From Rotaria macrura (Eukaryota > Rotifera > Eurotatoria > Philodinida > Philodinidae): a DNA stretch of 64,000 bases. The notes below the pieces were generated by a model, which saw only the letters and a program-made list of their open reading frames with translations, searched no databases and had not been told where the DNA came from. How positions within the stretch are numbered: position 1 is the first letter of the stretch; every line of letters starts with the position of its first letter. The stretch is taken from the NCBI GenBank assembly GCA_900239685.1, contig OENT01000310.1, forward strand, positions 1-64,000, read 5' to 3'. Position numbers and translations under genes: made by a program. Shown piece by piece: positions 36,401-50,514 of this stretch.

Positions 36401-39400
36401 TGAGCATTAAAGATTTTTCGAAAAAAAAATTCAGTTTTCTTCACGTAATACATTTCTTGATTTCTATTTATCTCTTACTAAATACTTGTAAAAAAAAGTC
36501 TTCGATTTTTTTCGAAAATCACGAACGTATTAACAAATGAACAACGAAATTAGAGGATCGATTAAACAGTCTATAGTACTCTTTAACTTAGTATTGAATC
36601 CATTGTTGAAATATATCGAGAAGATGGACACTTTTTTTAAATCAAAACTTGAAAACCTTAAGACTGATATTAATAACATCAGAAGTCACTTGCAGCCAGC
36701 AGAAAGTCTTCTCTTATATCTTCCATAAATAATACTTTAAATTATTGAAAGCGTGTCGTTAACTTCGAATTTATTATTTTCAAGCCATCTATCAGTATTT
36801 TAATCAATTAAATATGTCCTTTTATTTTTTTTCTTCCATTCTTATCTATTTCAGGTCGATTAATTAATTGAATTTCTCTGTTGTACTGAATGGCATTTAT
36901 CTAGATGAAGACAACCGCTTACTTTAAGTGCATTCATACTGCAATTTTAATCTCTTACTGTGCTACCCAAAGACATTAGAGTAGCAAACTTACTTCGAGA
37001 CTAAAATAATTATTCATCAGCGAATTGCTTAAAAACATTTCTTTTTTTGTCATGTCAATGAATCAATGTATAGCGCATTTATATGTTTAATTAATTATTA
37101 TTATTTATGACGTGAAATAAATAATAAAGAAGAAGAACAATAGATTCCTTCATTTGATCATCGAATACAATAAACTTACTAACTTTAGGAAGGAACTCTT
37201 GAACATTGTTAAGATGGATTCTTCGATGTCGCTAAGACGTATTGCAAAATTTTTATTTATTTCTTAATATAAAATATTATCTAATGAGAGCTACATTAGT
37301 TTTCCATAGATTTACTCTTATTCACCGATAAATTCTTTATTTTTCTATTCTATTGACAAGTTCAAGGATGTAGACGAGTTGAGAAACTGTGCATTAATTC
37401 GAATATATACTAGTGTTTGCTCAGTTATTCGAAGAGGAATATTAGTAATTAGCAGAATTTTTGTTACATCCATTTCTTGAGTAACAGAAAAACTTTTCGT
37501 TGTGACATTTATATTCAGCCACTTCATTACTAATGAATAAAAATTATTTATATTAAAAAATAGTTAACAATCTTAAAATTGTTGATAAAGACATGTGAAG
37601 CCTTCTTCTTGAATAGAATAATATTTTTATATTTCATTTTCTTGTAGGCATAAAATTAAAAAAAAAACAGAAAATGTCAGTACCTGTTTACAACTTTGAA
37701 TGAAAATGATCATTTTCGATTTAAGATGATTTTTAATAAATGACCATAATAAGCTAATTTTTTGCGGTATATCACAAACAATATAACTCTGAAATAAAAA
37801 TCAACATGAGATTATTTCTATATTGATTTGACATCATTCAAGTTATTTGTACTTGTGTAAGATTAGCTGGTGTACTTGTATTAGCTTTTTCATGAACGGA
37901 AACATAAACTGGCTTTTCTAAACTGACTAATGCTAATTCACGAATGGATCTACAATAAATGAAACGAAATATTCATATATATATATGATCAATAGGCAGT
38001 TCTTTGTAAGAAAGTTTCTCTTTACTTTGTTTGTGTAGCAGAAAATAGTAATGTCTGTCGTTCTGTGGGTAAATTTGATACAATTGAACGTATAGTTTCA
38101 GCAAAACCCATATCTAATGTACGATCAGCTTCATCGATAACTATTACAGAAATAAAAGTGTTTGTTTTCTATTGTAAAATTCGATAAACTATCAAAAATT
38201 TATGCATACTGAGCATTTTTAAATTTTCGCATGAAAAATTCCATGTCTCATCAAAATGTTGTAATAATCGGCCAGGTGTACAAACAATAATATTTGTACG
38301 ATTAATGCGTTCTTGTTCACCTTTTAAATCCTTTTAAAATTGAAATATAAGTAAGACAGTAACAATAAACTTCTGAATTAAACGTGTACTTTTCCACCAA
38401 TGATCAATCCAGCAGAAAAATCGTGAAATTGACCGACTTTTTTTAATACTTCAAATGTTTGATATGCAAGTTCACGCGTAGGTGATATAATTAATATACC
38501 AAGACCATCATTAATTGTCCATCGAGCTCGATAGAGGCATTCAACGACCTATAAAAAATAATTTCTATTTACAACGCAACTGTGAACAAAATCCGTGCAT
38601 GTACGAGATTAAGGCATTTTTTACAATGTATTTCTATGGAATGGATGTCGATCTTTCTTAGTCGATGCCGGCAGTAATAAGATTTTTCTGAGGCAGATAG
38701 TCCGTTTTCGGGTGGTCATAATTTTTCATTCTATACAGTATGTATTTCTACGTATTTCTTTCTCGAAAACAATATAGTTTTGGTTAAATGTTATCGCATG
38801 AGACGAAGAAAATCATTCTATCAGTAAAGAAAAACATATCGTCGGTACAACTTATTTTCTTTTGAACACTATTCAGTATAGCTTAAAGTGTTGATTTCTT
38901 ATGCATCTAACATTGTTCCAAATTAGTGATTTCGAATGCTAAGTAAAAAAAGACAGAAATTACACAGAAAAATTACCAATTTTGAGCAACATGTTCTATA
39001 AGTCAGGATATTTTCTGTTACCATTAGCAACCGATACTACGATGTAGAACACGTTTTTTGACTTTACTCGTGATAGATTTCTAATATTAGTACGAGTGTA
39101 CTTTCGTTTCTATTAGCTTAACTATACCGCCAATGAGTTGAGAAAAATGTTCATTTTTTTGAAAAAAAACTAAACCTTGAAACACAACCATTCTTTGAAT
39201 GCTATGTCATAAATAGGATACCTTGAGAACAAATCTAGTAGATAGTTTAATTGAACCAAAAAGTTATTTTCTCATGCCTACTTGCATGTCTAGGATAAGT
39301 TTTGAAGCCTATCTATTGAATTTAATTTAAAATTTTGAGTGATACGTATACCACCACTAACAGACACTATGCTAGAAAGCATGAAAATACATTACTACTT

Positions 39401-40255
39401 CAACCAACGAACGCGTATTTTTTCCTTCTCGTTGATGTAATATCTATCCGATTGTACATTATGGTCTAGTGAAATAATATTATGATCTGGTAGTTATACG
39501 TGAGTTTGACATGCTGTCAAGCAGCTAATTCACTATTCTAATATCATTTCTGACAACGTCCATTGATGCATGAACAGTCAATATTACGTACATGTCTTAT
39601 TCTCAATTCTCTGAATTCTTCATTTATCTTGAAGAATTAAACAAGTAGGCATATGGAAAAGCGTAGATAAACTGCTAGAGAATAGATGATTGCAAAACAT
39701 AGCTTCTCATGATTGGTTCCGTATCGTTTTATAACTGACGGTATCAAAATTTTAGCACAATATCTTGTAGAGATATAAGAGCAACCAGTCATAACACCAT
39801 GTCTCCCTACACATCAACAGTTCTATAAAATCATAGTTCACAATACAATGACATACTGGAATAAGAAATGCAAGTGTTTTTCCTGAGCCTGTCATGGCTG
39901 CTCCAAGTATATCGTGTCCTTGTAGTGCAACTCCAATGGCTTCACGTTGAATATCAGTTGGATTTATGAAGCCAGCCTTTTCTAAACCTAAAATAGTTTT
40001 GAATTAATACAACTATATTGAAAAATATTCATAGTTAAACCATCAAGAGTTTTTCGACATAATGGAAAATCATTGAAAGTTTGTATGGATCCCGGATCAA
40101 TCTAAATAGATAATTCAGTGAATACAAGCAAGAAGATCAATGTCGTATACTTGATCATATAGTTTTGTTAGTTGTTGAATTTCATTGTCGATTTTTTTCC
40201 ATTGTGGAATACGTGTTGAGTAATTTTTAATTTTAATTTTCTGATTAGCACGCAT
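33417..40255 (-). CDS. DDX10: DEAD-box RNA helicase DDX10 (yeast Dbp4)
   Basis: Seventeen exons: 40255-40151, 40101-40041, 39987-39857, 38548-38390, 38330-38210, 38140-38026, 37949-37853, 37788-37684, 36292-36130, 36078-35994, 35918-35817, 35755-35668, 35604-35516, 34366-34042, 33976-33848, 33794-33613, 33552-33417; 2193 nt, 730 residues (human 875). Motifs in order: Q motif ([18 protein letters not shown]), [13 protein letters not shown], Ia [10 protein letters not shown] as [49 protein letters not shown]. The C-terminal part matches DDX10 rather than other DEAD proteins ([23 protein letters not shown], basic [15 protein letters not shown] with a Glu run, end QLALYLLSK). It is a nucleolar helicase that releases U14 snoRNA during 18S rRNA processing (yeast knowledge). 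TTTTTAG abuts the ATG. Introns 3 and 8 exceed 1.3 kb. The gene follows F-box A by 107 bp. Confidence 0.95.
33707..33739. repeat. TTC/GAA trinucleotide run coding poly-Glu in DDX10
   Basis: Eleven Glu codons in a row, nearly pure GAA, inside exon 16. The acidic stretch is expected in this family, but the pure GAA repeat is prone to length change. Confidence 0.7.
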
Positions 40256-40362
40256 CTAAAAACTGTGAAAATGAACGAAATCACTATGAAATATTTCCTA
40301 AGGAAAAAGAAACAACGCAATTATTAACAGGAGCGTAAATGAAAACAACAAAAAAATAACAA

Positions 40363-43300
40363 CTATAACCAAATGGTCATCGATGAAGAATTTAATTCTG
40401 TATAGATAGAATTTTGAAAATTCTTTTTACATTTCAATTGATTACTATTGCATTGATTTAACCATGTTTGAATCAGTTCGTATCCGCCAGCTTTTAATAT
40501 TTGGTCAAAATCTATGAATGAATTACCATTTATGTTAATACAAATAAGACTTGTCTGATGTTTAAATATATGAATTAACATATCTTTAATGGTTTTCAAT
40601 AAATTTTTCTGTGATAGATGAAGTGACATTGTTAATGATTTAATATTTGAAAATACACGAAGTATTTTAGGAATGTCATGACGTATGTCAATGGATGATA
40701 GAGAGTAATCAAAATTGATTTCAAGGTGATCAATACGTTTTTGTAGTATTTGACATAAATTACTCTGAGGTAAATGAATTATTTCAAGTAAACCATCGAA
40801 AAATACACTTAATCGATTAAGATTTGGTGTTACATGCACGAGACGTTCGAAAAATGTTAAATCATGTTCAGGAACCGCAATTAATATTAAATAACGTACA
40901 AAATATAGTAGAGGTAATATCGACGGATAAAGCGAAGGAGATTGAGTATCATTCATTGATGTATCTAGAAAAAATTATTTTCTAATTAATACAAAATGTT
41001 GATGTCAGTTGTGGTCGATAGATGGGACGCATTGTTGAATGAAGTTTAACAAACGACTAGATAGAAAACTGTTTTTTATGGGAACAAGCACTGAGTGAAG
41101 TACAGTTTGTACCACTTTTAATTTTAGAACGAAGTCTAGATCACATCTCAAAAAGCCCACGAATTTTTTTTTCGGTATTAGCGTTGACTGTGGTATTATT
41201 CATTTTCTCTTAACTATGAGTATTCTTGGAAATTGCAACTATGTTTTATGTTATCTATCATAAAATATACCCTGAACTAATCAGATGTTTTGTGCCTACA
41301 TTATGTTTAGTAGTGCGTAAACAGTGCTAGTTAACGTGAGACTGTGATTGACATGAAAAATATGTCAAACTCATTTAGTCATCTTCGAAAGTACTAATCT
41401 TTAATAAGACATTATTTAACTCTTCAATTTATCAAAAGATTGAATTTATAGCAACTGAAGCATTTGCTGAGCAATTAATAATCTTATAGATTTAGTACTT
41501 TATTCCGAGCGAACGTCTAATTCGATTTTCAAACGTTGAAAAAATACATTTCTGAATAGAAATGTATGTTAACTCTCACGAGCTCATCAAAATAAAACAA
41601 TAAGTTGTTCAAAGTAGAATGCAACAAAATTGTGTATCTAAATTAATGTTAAGATACGATCGTAGGAGTAAAGAGATATATTTTCTTAAGTAAGTTTTCT
41701 TTCTAATCTCAACTGGAGTATTTCAAGGCATGATCTAGTCCCTTAAAAATACTGTTTACAAGTTAAAATGGTTGTCTGTCAAACTAGAACGTTGATCAAG
41801 TGTTGTCTGAAAATGCTAGTGTGAAACTCGCAGTTAGGGATCTGAATGTGTATGATCACATCAGTGTCATGCAGAACTGTCCGTAGCGAACCTGCACGTA
41901 CTCATGAGTTTGAGTGTATTGTTCTAAGCGATGATAACGGGATTATACATATTCAAACCCATAGCTCTCACAGTAAACCAAACAGCTACATTCACACCTA
42001 AGCTAGTACAGAAGATTACTTAAGTCAATAACTCTGCTGAGTTTACATTTGATGAATCTCTGTTTGCATCAAGCATTCGATTGAATAAAAACTAGAAAAA
42101 GGAACTTGCCCTATCCAAAACAAATGATAGTAGATTAATCGTATGTCATTAGAATACGATCAAAATTAGTAAAAGAGTCTTTTATACTAACAAAAAAACT
42201 GAATAAATAAGAAAAGTCGTATTTTTACTTTCATCGTTTTGATCCGTGATATCTTCTTCTTCATCAGTTCCATAATTTTCTTCGTCATCATAAATATCAT
42301 TCAGACATATTGTATGAATATATGGGCAACGTTTTAAAAATGGTATCACATTAACATCACTTGTTTCATTCAAATCTAATCGTTTAACTTTTGTGAATGG
42401 CTGTAATTTCTCTTTTGACAATAAATTTTCATTCGTACATTGATAAATATCAAAGTTGGTAAACGGAAACGGTACAGAATAAATATGAAAATAATTTGCA
42501 TCTTTATTATTTTCATCACTATTCCAATAACTTTGTGTATACCATTTCTTTGTTTCTAACCAAAACGATGTGTAGAACGTAGATAGTGTTTGTTCTTCAT
42601 ATGTTGGTCGAGAAAGTCGTGCAATAGAAAATTCAAATGAATCAAGTCTATGAACAAGTGTTTGTAGAATATTTCCATCGAAAAATAGACGACATTCCGT
42701 TGTTATATTAAGTGATAGTGATTTTAAATTGGGAAAATATGTTAAAAGTTCAAATACGTTTTCAAATTTAATTAATAAATCATCGGAATAAAAATGAAAA
42801 TTTCGTAGATTCAACAATGGTGGAAACGGTATTATTCTATGATCGTCCGCATATTTAACATCACTAATATGTATGCTTAAATATTCAAGATACGGTTGAT
42901 AACTCAGAAGTAAATGTAAACCACTCAAAGATAGAAGTGGAATAGTCAGTCGACGACACATAGACGATTGACCAATGTCCATAATATTTCTAGACTAAAA
43001 TATAATTAGCATTAATTATAGATTAAAATAGATCTGCTATAGGAATTGTATGTCTATTTTCTTATTGATTGCATTTCTTTCATTTAGAAACATTGTTTCT
43101 TAATAGAATTCACTCTATTGCAAGTCAATCATGATAATAAGGTTAAGTATTGAATTCTATTCTATTAAACAGTTTTTATCAGTACATAACTGTCATTTTC
43201 AACTTGATCTATTCTATTATCAAATAGAATATACAATAGAACAAATACTAAAACCGATCCAACTCGTACAATTCTACTCCGGTTTGAATTACAAGGAATA

Positions 43301-44292
43301 TTGAAAGAAAAAATCTTCAAAATATAATCCCGAACGGGAAGAATCTCAAAATTTCAAAAAATTACTATTTCGAACCTAGAGCCTGTCAAAAATGAGATCT
43401 CTCAAGCAAGTAAGATTTAGACAGAAAACTATTGAAGCTAAGAGAATGAATGGGTGATAGATTAATTGGTTCTCAGCCACCTACGAACTCACAACACTCT
43501 CATACATGCGGTGTAAGAGTATGTAGATGTGAAGGGTGAGATAGCATGAGTTCTTTACAATGTGTCACATTTCATGCAGTTATTCAAACATTTTTCAGAA
43601 AGGAAATCTACACTTAAATCGATCCTTTCTTTTAATTTTTTTCAATAATAGAAAAATGTGCAAAAAGTTTAATCTTGTACGTTATTTTGAACTTTCATCT
43701 AACAAGAAAACACATCTATTCTTACATCAAAATCATTACTATTTGATAATGATAGAAATGATAAATGAGTTAAATCAAATACAATATCTCCACGTAATTC
43801 AATTGATTTTAATGTTTGCTGATGAAAGAAAAGCATTTGTGCAATTTTAAATCCATAAAATTCTTGTTGTTCATTAAAATTAACATCTACACATTCGATA
43901 ATTAATTCTTCAACTGATGATTTATTCATTAAACGACTGAGAAAATTGTATATGTCACTTGTATTCACATGAAATAAACTTAACTTCTTTAAATTCTGTG
44001 GTAGATTCGATTCTGTATGTTCTAAGAATAATTTTGCTAAACACGATATTTGGCAATTGCTGATTTTTAATGATTGAATTGATGACCATATTATCGGAAG
44101 AATCACACGAAGTAAATAATGATAATTTTCATAGGTTATTATTGAAGTTAAATGAACATGAGAAATAAAATCGCTGATTGTTTTATTTAAACGATGATTA
44201 AGTCCGCCGAATGACAAAAGTATATCGGCTGGATGTAGATAACGACATATTTCAAGAATAATTTCATCTGGAAGATTTCTTTCAAATGACAT
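40363..44292 (-). CDS. F-box / leucine-rich-repeat-like protein A
   Basis: Exons 44292-43726, 42994-42229, 40964-40363; 1935 nt, 644 residues, all phases closing. An F-box lies at the N-terminus (LPDEIILEICRYLHPADILL, then LNHRLNKTI), followed by several hundred residues with irregular Leu/Ile-rich units (SLKISNCQISCLAKLFL, LKKLSLFHVN, LKSLSLNITTECRL, VKRLDLNETSDVNVIPFLKR). F-box proteins bind Skp1 and bring substrates to SCF ubiquitin ligases; the LRR part would choose the substrate, which is unknown. An acidic loop (YDDEENYGTDEEEDITDQND) lies before the last exon. A 3' splice site (ACCTTTTAG) abuts the ATG and a poly(A) signal of the preceding gene lies 25 bp further up. Intron 2 is 1.26 kb. 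The acceptor at 42995 was chosen because it restores phase. Confidence 0.85.
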
Positions 44293-44316
44293 CTAAAAGG
44301 TGAGAATCATACATTA

Positions 44317-44322
44317 TTTATT
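44317..44322 (-). terminator. Poly(A) signal in the 68-bp gap between F-box B and F-box A
   Basis: AATAAA on the minus strand, 39 bp after the F-box B stop codon and 24 bp before the splice acceptor/ATG of F-box A. Confidence 0.6.
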
Positions 44323-44360
44323 CAATGTAAAACAAAAAAGTATTCATATGTCTATTTTTT

Positions 44361-46876
44361 TTAAAAACAAAAATGAATTTGATTGTCGGCATTTTTAACA
44401 TCAACTCTTTCCAGATCATGAGAATGCATATAACTAATAAGCCATGACATATAATCATTTAGATTGACATTCTCATAAATTTGGGCTTCAACAGATATGT
44501 TCATTGTTTTCAATATAGAAGACAGTTTTTGTAGAGTTAGTATTGTCAATGCATACAAATCTTTTGGATTCGTAAGAAATAATGATAATGATTCGAGATG
44601 AGAAAAAACGATTAGTAAACGTTCGAACATGTTTAGATTTTTCATGTCATGTATTGATCTAAATTATAAATCGAAAAATGCATAGTCAGTCATTTGTTTT
44701 CTTTTTCAAGAGCATGAAAAAAAAATGTCGACATGTTACCAAAAACATGTGCCAAATAAAGATTCATTCAAAATGATATATAGACGATAATAGATAAAGT
44801 ATAAATATGGCATGCTTAATATTCTTTGAATTATGTATGAAAATTTTGAGAGAAGAAAACGATATAAGTCACTGACGATATTCTATTTATCAATAGTCAT
44901 CAAAGAATAGTTTTCGTCCTATTGTAAACAAGTTCTAATCAATGTTTTTGATCAAGACTACTATATGATCTCTTCGTATCTTTGTTAAAAAAATAAAGAT
45001 CCTTGTTCTAGAAAAACGACTCAATAATTATGGATTCACCTGTGTGTATGATTGCAAACGTGATCGAGAATGTAATCTGATTTCGACGACAAGTTTGTGT
45101 ATATATTCATTTAACTCGAACACTACATTTGTTTGTTCTTTTTTTATTACAAAAGTTCCTATTATTTAAGGCAGATCATATAGTTACTCATTAAATTTAA
45201 ATCTTATGTTCATCGGTATGAACAACTAGTACCTTGAACAATCATCTTAGATTCGATCTAGATCTTGACGAAGATGAATCAAACATTTTTCTTTTTTGTC
45301 TAAGTTGTTTTTCTTTCATATTTTCTCACATTAAAATCTTGTGACATGAGTCCATCGAATATAATTATTTAGAAATGATTTCTTACGTTATTTTTAAATG
45401 TTTAATTAATTTTCTCAATTGCAAACAAATATGTTCATCACTAAATACTTTTGTCATTTGAATTAGATTTGAAAAGGAAATAGAAATTGATTGAAGTTTT
45501 ATTGTATAATCAAGTAGAATTAAACTTGTTGAAGGAAAGTGATTGCCAACGAATTCAATGAATTCTAATTTTCCCAACGTAACCAAATTAGATATATCAA
45601 CAAATAATGTTCGTGCTTGTCTTTGATTAGGTCGAAATCTTGAAATAAGTTTTAAATGCGTAACATTAGAAAAAGATGATGTCGGCAATTTTAAATTTTC
45701 ATCAGATATTGTTAAAAATAATGAAAGCTCATTAATATTTTCAAATACATGAATATCATTATTAGTTTTTTCAATGTAAGTATCATAAAGACTAGCATGA
45801 ATTTTATTATGATGTAATGGTAATGAAAATAAATCAATTGTTGGCGTTGATGAATGATGTATAAATGCAAAATACCAATTATGTTGCAAAAAATATTCCG
45901 TTTCAAATGTTTTAAGCAATTGTGTACGAAGAATAGGCGTTGATGCATGTTCTTCAGGAAATGTTGTACATAGTACAAATGTTGTTAAACAAGGAAAATA
46001 TGTCGATAAGATTCTTTCCCATTGTCGACCTATGAGTAATAGATTGAATAATATATGAATTATCAATGCTAGTTACATACCATCAGCATAATCGATTCCA
46101 ATTGCACTGATGTGTAATCGTTTTAAATATGGTAACGAGATTAAAATTAAATTTTCAATGCGATCATATGGTATTCTACACTGTTTGATAAACAGTGATT
46201 CCAAATGGTTTTTGTTGTCCGTTTTTGGAAGTAATTGTTTTGAATTATAATCATCATTTAATGTAATCGTTAAATGATAAAGATTAGGTGTATAAATATT
46301 AAGAAATGATAATAAATCATTACTATGATATTGATTTATTGTTAAATATTTTAAATTCGAATAACATTGATCACCTTCAATAATAATACGTTTATTAAAA
46401 TTAAGTATACACTTTTCAATGCACGACATGGATTGTTCAAAGTAGAGTTCATGATTAGGTAATATCGATGATATTTGTAAATTTAAATAAATAAGATTCG
46501 GAAATTTATTTAAATGTGGAATTATGTATTGTAGAGTTGACTTTTTAATATTCTTTATTGTTAGATATTCTAGTGAAATAAACTTTGATAAATGTATATG
46601 ATGAATTAAACGATCGAATACATCTTCACAACGTAGTGCAATAATACAATGAGATACAATAGGAAAGATGAAATAATTATAATAATCAAAAATCTTTTTC
46701 GATACATCAAATAGATCAATACGAAGACGAATCGAATGGAGTAATGTACGATATCGTTGATTAAGATAATAGAATGTTTCGAATATATTTACAGTTGGTA
46801 AATATTCAAATATTTCAAGTAAAATTTCATTCGGAAGAATATCAAATCTTGATTGTGTTCTTTCATTCGAAAACAT
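44361..46876 (-). CDS. F-box / leucine-rich-repeat-like protein B
   Basis: Exons 46876-46081, 46029-45387, 44658-44361; 1737 nt, 578 residues. N-terminal F-box (LPNEILLEIFEYLPTVNIFE, LNQRYRTLLHSIRL), then Leu-rich repeats of irregular length (FISLEYLTIKNIKKSTLQYI, FPNLIYLNLQISSI, LYHLTITLNDD, LPYLKRLHISAIG). It shares the motif YADG-x-W-E-x-IL with protein C (IDYADGRQWERILSTYFPCL); intron 1 (51 bp) cuts this motif. The gene starts 23 bp after the stop codon of F-box C, too close for an independent promoter between them. Likely an SCF substrate adaptor, inferred from the domain. Confidence 0.85.
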
Positions 46877-46899
46877 TGCTGTAGCTTCTTCTTTTCAAT

Positions 46900-49800
46900 C
46901 TAAAAATAGAATCGAACTATTTTATTATTAGTCAATAAGTCATAAGAAATGATTTTTTCAATCGAAAAATTTGCTTTAAGCCATTCTAAAAACTGATTAT
47001 CAAAACCATCTAAATCTCTCACAATGAATGATAATATCTGTAGTTCAGGAAATAATGATAACAATGTTTGAACAAGTTCTTGTATCAATTCATTTGTTAA
47101 TATTTGATCAGCTATCAATAAATTTCCTATTCTTGTTGTTGATGGCAACGTGGATGAATAAATAGCAAAGGTTAATGTTAAAGTTTTCAATGAATAAATC
47201 GATTGGGATTTTAATCTTTTATATAATCGATAAGATAATACTAATGATTCGAGTTTAGGTAAATTTTCTATAATTAAATCAATCAATTCGATTGGATAAT
47301 GTCGAGTTTCTTCCGAGCAATCGAATAACTTAATATTCAATAGATTGATCATACTTTTCAAATTATTAAAATAATCCAAGAATTTAAATTGTCCATTATC
47401 GTTTGTTAAATTTGAAAACAAATGAAATTCTTCAACACAAGGAAAATATCTATATTCTATATAATTTACTAAGGTTGAAGGAAGATCATTGAGTAATGTT
47501 AAACTTAATTTACTAACATAACGATAAGCTGATTGTATTATCGATGACGATAATGTACAACGACGTATATCATAAAGAGTTGTTTGAAAATTTTCAATAG
47601 GATATGGTCCTGTATGTATGACAAATTTCAGACGATCATGTTCATGAACATTAATTAGAGTATGCCAATTGTGATTAAGAAAGTATCTGGATTGATTAAA
47701 TGATTTAACGATTTTATCAAGATCTGATTTATTCGTTGTTTGATAATGATGAGGAATACGATCAAGAGAAATAATTAAATGAAAGTGTTTTAACTTGGGA
47801 AATTTTGATGAGAGAATAGTTTCCCACGAAATACCATCGGCATATTCAATCGACCATGTTGAAAGCGATAATTCCAGAAGATTAGATGGTAAGCGAAAAA
47901 ACAATAAGTTCTTGGCAATTGTAAATGGGATTTCAGCAAGTTTTGCGCGTAGATAAATTAAATGAGGTACAAGACAAGTGTAATCATCAATTGTATTAAG
48001 AGATGAAGCAATAGTTCTAGAAAACAAAAAGGCAGCCAATTGATACGAGTGACATTACAGAGATTTTTACCAATCGAATGAAATTTTTTAACGAATACAC
48101 GATTAACTCTTTTTGTTATTGCTACGCATTAAAAATGGCCATGCTGAACTAAGTACTACTCAAGACTATTTTAATCTCCTTGTTTTTGTCTGTAGTAAAA
48201 TTATGTTTTACATAGATCACGATTAAAAAATTTCATTCGATACTATCCTATAGACTAGTTCTTACAATCTTCGATGTTCAATAATAAACATAGACCTATT
48301 CAATATATTTACAAGAAGTTTCATTTAAGTGTAGAAGTACAAATTTACCGATGTCTGTTCCTTACCCATAGAAGATGATAAAGGTTACTGATACACAATC
48401 AAGGATCATACATCGGTCACATCACATTAGTATTTCCGTATTGCATAGATTGAGTAGTAAACTCAATAATGTCGATATAAAATGTATCGCAAAATAAAGA
48501 GAATCTAACTCGGATTAATAAAATCGGTCGACATACGCTTTGCAACGACTAAAAAAGGATCTAATTTTTATATCGTAGTCTATTGGAATTCAGAGTTTCA
48601 TCACATGACTAAAAAGTATATTTAAATAACAAGCTGTGTTTTTGCTTTCGTTCTTTTATAAGAATTTAATTTAAACGTTATCGAGTAAAAAATCTATTGA
48701 CTTAAAGCATTCGAATGTTCCGACGAAACTCTAGTTCACAGCGATTGCATCAAACAAAACGAAATGGATCCTGTTTTATTATTATGATTGCTCTGACAGA
48801 CATTCTTATATTATAGAAGATTTTTACGGAATTCATTAAAAATGAAGATGTATTTAGGGAACATGATTCGAATTATACAAAACCAAAGTTCTGGATTACG
48901 ATCCGTATAAATGTCGAAATATATCGACTAGAAATTAAGCAAATGGTTTCGTATGATTTGAAAATACTAACGATAAGAACAAGTTTTCTAATTTCTTAGT
49001 ACAAAGTAATTTGAATTTTGTTTTCTTTGAAAAATTTAGATGTAGCGTTTGAGACTTTGTTACCTTCAAGAACCTGTCTTGAGTATTTCTCAATATGTTG
49101 ATCCCGTTCAATATTTATTTGACCTTTAATCGATCTAGTGACAGTGAATATCATTTCATCCAATGCACTATCAAGCAAAGCAATACCATTTTACATCTAT
49201 CTAACCTGTACATATGAATACCATTTCTCTCGTTCAATAGTTTAGTTCTTTTTAAGTCATGTTACTCATGAATGAATTTTCGCATAGCTTGCATTTACAC
49301 AAATGTTATGCATTTTCTTATTACTAATCATCAATTCAAAGCTTATACATTACATTTGCTTTTGGGTTGCTATAAATATCAACTCAAATTTTCATAAATC
49401 CACTTCAATTCAGTGAAGCCATGCGTCTAAGAAAACAACATTGAATACTGTCTAAAATCGATTGCATATGTTCATTTTCGAAATTCAATGTCCATCAAGA
49501 AAACTTAGTTTAGTTTTTCAAGAATACAAAAGTTAGCAAAAGAAAGATTATCTACTTTTTTTCAACTTTACCCTTTCAGATTTAAATCGAATAGACGAAC
49601 TGTTAAACGTTTAATATTAGGTATCAAATGAAGTAATCGAATAAAATCTCTTAAACGACACCATTGATCTATCACTAATGTTTGTAAAGATAATGTGTGA
49701 TTTGTTAGATCTAAATGGTCAAAACTCATATGACCATAATCTTGAAAGCCAAGATAACAGTATTTTAATAATGGCATTTGTTTACTTAAAATAACACGAG

Positions 49801-50221
49801 TCAAAGCATTAATATCTTGAGTTTGAAATGGAAATTCGGAATATAGACGTAAATAGTCTAATTCTTCTAATTTTGGTAATACCTTGTTAGCTAATAAATT
49901 TGCATGTTCTGTCTGCAAATGATATATCGTTAATGAGTGTAAATTTTTAAAATTATCAATCCATGTCACACGATCAAGAATATCATCAATATACAATGAT
50001 TCTATCCAGCTATATTCAATATTTGGAAGAATATTATTGAGAAAATAATTGAATTGATCACGATTTATATATGAAAGATTGAAACGATAATGTATGCAAC
50101 GCAAAAGTGTGTTGAAACGTTTATTGAGATTAAAAAATTTACGAAATAAATCGAATGGTGGAACATATTCCAAAATGAGCCATAAAAGCTCATTTGGTAA
50201 AGTTTCTAATCGTATTGACAT
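46900..50221 (-). CDS. F-box / leucine-rich-repeat-like protein C
   Basis: Exons 50221-49572 and 48016-46900; 1767 nt, 588 residues. N-terminal F-box (LETLPNELLWLILEYVPPFD, LNKRFNTLLRCIHYRFNL), then Leu-rich segments (FKNLHSLTIYHLQ, LPKLEELDYLRLYSEFPF, LQTLVIDQWCRLRDFIRLLH, FPKLKHFHLIISL). The YADG motif (IEYADGISWETILSSKFPKL) matches protein B. The join across the 1.55-kb intron (GG/A, phase 2) is inferred from phase and from the order F-box, then LRR, then YADG seen in the neighbours; a missed small exon is possible. The stop codon TAG itself is part of a good 3' splice site (TTCTATTTTTAG) that could serve the next gene. Confidence 0.78.
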
Positions 50222-50514
50222 CAGAATTAATATCTAAAACAAGGCTTTCACATTTAATAAAAATTGAAAACTAAAGTTTCTTCCAAAATTTCGGGATTCA
50301 ACATAGGTCTAGATATTAAAAAAAATGAGTCGTAATTTTAAGTTAAAGATCACTGCAAAGGTTTGGGCTCTTCAAGCACCCTTTTGATTAATCAAAACTG
50401 TTGTATTTTTTTTCTTCAAATTGAATTAACTCGGGATTAGAACATTATCAAAAGAAAAAATAGAGAGACAAATAAAAATATTAATTTTGTCAATCGTCGA
50501 ATATTTCAACCGGT
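50222..50514. other. Gap between POLR2E and F-box C
   Basis: 293 bp, no gene. An ATTAAA variant poly(A) signal for POLR2E is on the minus strand near 50252. No clear promoter element for the F-box gene. Confidence 0.4.

Noticed and set aside
36537-36728. 63-codon plus-strand frame resembling a coiled coil
   Set aside because: Lies in DDX10 intron 8 on the opposite strand, no introns or signals around it; could be chance. Kept only as a weak possibility.
44361-50221. One giant fused F-box gene
   Set aside because: Each unit begins with its own ATG and F-box and ends in a stop codon with no in-phase splice bypass that I could find; closely spaced separate genes fit better.
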